Assembly (NCBI GenBank): GCA_017530275.1
Contig: JAFXMP010000089.1
Coordinates: 1-9,646 of the forward strand
Reading direction: 5' to 3'
From: Clostridia bacterium
GTDB lineage: Bacteria; Bacillota_A; Clostridia; Christensenellales; Aristaeellaceae
DNA: 9,646 bases
A program made the position numbers and the translations under genes. Below, piece after piece: positions 7,701-9,646 of the stretch (positions within the stretch are counted from its first letter, which is position 1; each line of letters starts with the position of its first letter). The notes below the pieces were generated by a model. It was not told the DNA's origin. It searched no databases and was given only the letters and a program-made list of their open reading frames with translations.

Positions 7701-8277
7701 CGACTGGAGCAGCGATTATCCCGCCGGAACGACGCTGAAGCTGCACGCCGAGCCCGATCCCGGCTATAAATTTACGGGCTGGGCCGTGGAAAAAGGCAGC
7801 GTCTCCTCTGATCTGTCGGCGGCGGACGCCTATTTCACGGTTCAGGAAGATACCGTCCTCAAAGCGATCTTCGTCAGCGAAAGCGCCGTTTCCTACAGCT
7901 TTACCGCCGGGGAAGGAAGCAGCTGGACGAAGGGATCCAAAGAAGGCTTGAGCTTTACCGTGGATGGCGCTTCCGATTTGTTTGATTCCATCCTCGTGGA
8001 TAATAAGGTCGTTGCGGCGAACCAGTATACGGTGGAAGGGCCGAAGGTCAAGATTCAGCTGAAGCCCGCTTTCCTGGAAACGCTGTCGGTGGGCACGCAC
8101 ACGATCAAGGTCCGGATGAAGAACGGCGAATGCTCCACGAATTTCAGCATCGTGGACAATGTTCCGCATACCGGGGATGACGCGCACATCGCGGAATGGG
8201 GCGCGTTCGGCCTTGGCATGCTCCTCGTTCTCACCGTCATCGTGATCAAGGTACGGAAAAAGGAAGCCGCAAAATAA
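4735..8277 (+). CDS. Wall-anchored VWA and lipase-like surface protein
   Basis: This 1180-residue secreted, multidomain protein starts with a signal peptide (residues 1-30, cleavage after ALA). A VWA domain (about 37-215) has the metal-site residues D44, T46 and S48 in DSTGS, plus D150 in LLTDA. Next comes a class-3-lipase-like alpha/beta-hydrolase region (about 220-740) with the RGTG loop (355-358), nucleophile Ser410 in GYSRAGA, probable Asp481 in YDPVPK and probable His728 in AHFPEVTLAWL. A beta-sandwich (about 760-860) follows, then two InlB/Flg_new-like repeats (903-970 and 975-1046), each with a GW core, and an X-module-like domain (1051-1141). The end is a sorting signal: VPHTG at 1143-1147, a hydrophobic helix and the tail KVRKKEAAK. 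The start at 4735 is placed by AAAGGCGG 7 bases upstream; ATG 4729 is two codons earlier, and extension to 4465 has no support. Likely role: surface enzyme or adhesin, anchored by the divergent sortase. The substrate of the hydrolase is unknown. Confidence 0.9.
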   Translation: MTFKKRLLSLIMAFAILINLGLGLPAGALAEKTVRKADIYFVLDSTGSMSSYISSVVRNLSVFITRLTENNIDLRMCLIDYRDVTTDSVPLTIHTFDGGYWTSSEAAIKAEIQSIRITGGGDEDETPTDALMKIPAGRTDASKFVFLLTDANYKRADGRLIPSMEAVIAKFKAENVSASVVSKMRYEGDYRSLYQGTNGIFIDINSADYSELMLQIADWIEDSALELIHGEFNYLSFSGTKDASTDFYYSDAYFYEDSTYYNNHLATMSLDLALSISSTLGKSVKTLQTSEWKNKTKNIEALFETIGFERFKRCDELYAEPDVNTIGVVAASKKIELKKKTGESDTSTLIALVVRGTGYYNEWGGNFNVGSSGTHTGFTICRDKVLSFLKQYIQENGISGRIKLWITGYSRAGATTNMVAGALDSQMRSGVLTGSDANYLPSGVTLAFNELYAYPFEPPMGITKSMASNYSNIHNNVNIYDPVPKVAMEAWGFSRYNKDGGSSNNVLPNLSSKNYASALKAMKTQYSQILSGQPSGATEGKEYNISEYAYSAYIKAEYNILLGLQLSIDGRINKSLTVDKLLYTLLNDDFAGTIGSRSNYVSDYQSAIIPVLADGLGLKYDGDFEAYLDQLISLFKEILTGENLVYIYSPLLNPTLKFDKRVETVDKRMNEVIEKAVNADMDRTVDSAHLLALAEAMIPLIAEIFVSDPDGCLSAIYTFKNSNVAQAHFPEVTLAWLRSQDSFYTESPINVLFPNILRILRINCPVNVMVYDSDGRTVAEIIDNKPTSIEYVGCDINENDEMVITLPADETYRVEITPTDDGTMNFAVEEYNELYGDYSRLLNYYSVPIEEGNKLYADIPAISETDCADAHKASTANYRLTQENGEVIAPSQEIKTPTDAGQYEVAVAANNAGGLALGGGRFVSGSFCKITAVPMQEGSFLGWYEGDKLISKELSYRFPVTGDRSIVAKFVQPQMVKLETKATEGGFIFDWSSDYPAGTTLKLHAEPDPGYKFTGWAVEKGSVSSDLSAADAYFTVQEDTVLKAIFVSESAVSYSFTAGEGSSWTKGSKEGLSFTVDGASDLFDSILVDNKVVAANQYTVEGPKVKIQLKPAFLETLSVGTHTIKVRMKNGECSTNFSIVDNVPHTGDDAHIAEWGAFGLGMLLVLTVIVIKVRKKEAAK

Positions 8278-8334
8278 GCGGATGAACAAAAAAGCGGCGC
8301 GGCAGGCGCTTTCAGGAAGCGTCTGTCGGCCGTA

Positions 8335-8376
8335 AAGCAAGCAATTCCGGGCAAGCCAGCCCGGAATTGTTTGTTT
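8335..8376. terminator. Bidirectional intrinsic terminator between convergent genes
   Basis: An 18-bp stem (8335-8352 with 8359-8376, two G-U pairs) has a perfect 11-bp core, caattccgggc/gcccggaattg, around the loop aagcca. The rightward read ends in tttgtttatt. The leftward read ends in a weaker tgctttac. The stop codon of the minus-strand SSB-like gene (8375-8377) overlaps the outer end of the stem. A second hairpin of about 12 bp (8300-8311 with 8317-8328) lies just after the surface-protein gene, and on the minus strand it is followed after about 9 bases by six Ts. It may act as a backup terminator for leftward transcripts. Confidence 0.85.
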
Positions 8377-9031
8377 ATTGCAATGCGTTTTCCCTTTCCG
8401 CAAGCGGCTGGGCGGGCAGGGGCAGATCGCTCACGCGGCTCAGGCGGCTGATGGAGACCTCATAGGCCATGCGGTTCATGACGGCGCCATCCGGCATTTG
8501 CTTTTGATATTCCCTGCTCTGGAACCGGCCCTGCACCTCCAGATGATCCCCCACCCGCAATTGCGATGCGTACCGGGCCGTTCTGCCCCAGGCGATGCAG
8601 GGGATATAATCGCTTTTCCCAAACGCGCGGTTGACGGCAAGCATGAGATCGGAAATCTCCCGGCCAAAGGGTGTCGTACGGAAAGCCGGAGGCTTGCAGA
8701 TCGCCCCGGTCAAATGGATCATGTTCGGGTTTTCATCCTCGTCGGGCGCAAGCAGGCGCTGTGCGAAAGCCGTTAGGAGCAGCCTTCCCGCGCCGCCCAA
8801 CACCTTGTTATACGAGCGAAGCTGGCCCTGGATGGCCACGCGCACGCCCGGCACGATCTGGCTGTTCATGAGGCGCTCCGACACCGTGACGGGCAGCACG
8901 TCCTGCGTGCCGGACAGGCGCGGCACCCGCAGGTCCATCCGGTAAAAATGCTCGCCGAATACCTCGTGATCCATGACCGGCGCGCTGTCGATCACGCCGC
9001 ATAAGGTCAGCTGATTGTTTTCCGATTCCAT
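8375..9031 (-). CDS. SSB-like protein with two OB folds
   Basis: This 218-residue protein has two single-stranded-DNA-binding OB folds in tandem. The first (about residues 5-95) includes HEVFGEHFYRMDLRVPRLS and VTVSERL. The second (about 103-198) includes TTPFGREISDLMLAVNRAFG, IPCIAWGRTARYA and VGDHLEVQGRFQSREYQK, the latter two close to the standard SSB core. This layout matches a conserved clostridial family usually annotated as single-stranded DNA-binding protein. It is not the main replicative SSB: it lacks the Gly/Pro-rich linker and the acidic DDDIPF-type tail that recruits partners. The start at 9031 lies 7 bp after the stop of the deacetylase gene, and GGAGG sits 12 bases before the ATG within the end of that gene, so the two are probably co-transcribed. 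Its exact task is unknown. Confidence 0.85.
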   Translation of the reverse strand: MESENNQLTLCGVIDSAPVMDHEVFGEHFYRMDLRVPRLSGTQDVLPVTVSERLMNSQIVPGVRVAIQGQLRSYNKVLGGAGRLLLTAFAQRLLAPDEDENPNMIHLTGAICKPPAFRTTPFGREISDLMLAVNRAFGKSDYIPCIAWGRTARYASQLRVGDHLEVQGRFQSREYQKQMPDGAVMNRMAYEVSISRLSRVSDLPLPAQPLAERENALQ

Positions 9032-9038
9032 GTTCGTT

Positions 9039-9646
9039 TCACACCTCCGGTACTGTTGTAGACGCGGGACGCATGCGCCCCTGCGCGTCGATGGTGGTTT
9101 CTCCCTGAAGCAGGAGCTGGGAGATGGGCACGATGGTGAACCCCTGCTCCTGATAGCTTTTGAGGATCGTGGGCAGCGCGTCCACGATGTATTCGGAATC
9201 GTTATGGAAAAGGATGATGTCCCCGCTTTTTACGTTCTTTGTGGCGCGCTCGATCAAGGGCTTCACGCCTTGGTTCTTCCAATCCAGGGAATCCACGCTC
9301 CACTGCACCGGGATGAGGCCGGCCTGCCGCGCGATGAGCACCACGTCGTTGTTGTAATCTCCGTACGGCGGGCGGAACAGCGTCGGGCGGACCCCCGTGA
9401 TCTTTTCCGCGTTATCGCTCATGACGGTCAGCTCCGCCCGGATCCTGTCCCGGCTCAGGGCGGTCATTTTGGGATGCGTGGTGGAATGATTGCCGATGTC
9501 GTGGCCCCGGCTGACCACCTCCCGCGCCAGGTCGGGATAGCGCTGGGTCCAGATATCTACCATAAAGAACGTTGTCTTGACCCCGAATTCATCCAGGATA
9601 TCCAGGATCTTTTCCGTTTTGTCGCCGCCCCAGGCCGCGTCAAAGC
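9039..9646 (-). CDS. Polysaccharide deacetylase (NodB domain), 5' end outside window
   Basis: The last 201 residues of a carbohydrate esterase family 4 deacetylase are present; the N-terminus lies beyond the right edge. The visible part starts just inside motif 1, FDAAWGGDK, whose first Asp would be the catalytic base; the second Asp of the classical FDD is replaced by Ala, as also happens in spore-type PdaB-like enzymes. Zinc ligands sit in HSTTHP, motif 3 is FRPPYGDYN, motif 4 WSVDSLDW and motif 5 IILFHNDS. Such enzymes remove acetyl groups from peptidoglycan or similar polymers outside the cell, and clostridial relatives act in vegetative or spore wall modification. Which applies here cannot be told without the N-terminus. 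The open frame continues upstream of the internal ATG at 9563 to the edge, so that ATG is not the start. Confidence 0.9.
   Translation of the reverse strand, partial: FDAAWGGDKTEKILDILDEFGVKTTFFMVDIWTQRYPDLAREVVSRGHDIGNHSTTHPKMTALSRDRIRAELTVMSDNAEKITGVRPTLFRPPYGDYNNDVVLIARQAGLIPVQWSVDSLDWKNQGVKPLIERATKNVKSGDIILFHNDSEYIVDALPTILKSYQEQGFTIVPISQLLLQGETTIDAQGRMRPASTTVPEV

Noticed and set aside
7249..8403. 384-codon minus-strand opening
   Set aside because: It is antisense to the C-terminal repeats of the surface protein and crosses the bidirectional terminator.

Overview
The window looks like chromosomal DNA from a moderately GC-rich, Gram-positive member of the Clostridia, possibly a gut or anaerobic lineage. 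The reasons are a class B sortase with a wall-anchored substrate, a PRK06851-type ATPase, a tandem OB-fold SSB-like protein and a polysaccharide deacetylase of the clostridial/PdaB style, with AAAGGAGG-like ribosome binding sites. The exact genus cannot be read from the sequence.

Layout. Positions 1-291 hold what looks like the broken 3' end of a plus-strand gene. Positions 292-731 carry no credible gene but contain an intergenic repeat element with inverted ends and a four-unit tandem repeat (381-635). Three minus-strand genes follow: an integral-membrane M48/Ste24-type zinc protease (732-1949) with its own promoter, a PRK06851-family P-loop ATPase (2012-3031), and a class B sortase (3156-4193) closed by an intrinsic terminator. 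An AT-rich divergent control region (about 4365-4560) has two back-to-back sigmaA-type promoters. Rightwards, after a roughly 200-nt structured leader, lies the largest gene of the window (4735-8277). It encodes a 1180-residue secreted protein made of a signal peptide, a VWA domain, a class-3-lipase-like alpha/beta-hydrolase domain, a beta-sandwich, two InlB/Flg_new-like repeats, an X-module-like domain and a C-terminal VPHTG sorting signal. A long bidirectional terminator separates it from a convergent operon with a tandem OB-fold SSB-like protein (8375-9031) preceded by a polysaccharide deacetylase that runs off the right edge (9039-9646).

How the genes work together. The clearest functional unit is the divergent pair of sortase and large surface protein. 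The substrate carries a (x)PxTG motif of the type that clostridial class B sortases accept, and both genes start from promoters of near-identical layout with leaders of about the same length. The inference is a dedicated sortase-substrate system that displays a VWA/lipase-like enzyme on the cell wall. The other genes look like ordinary core-type clostridial genes.
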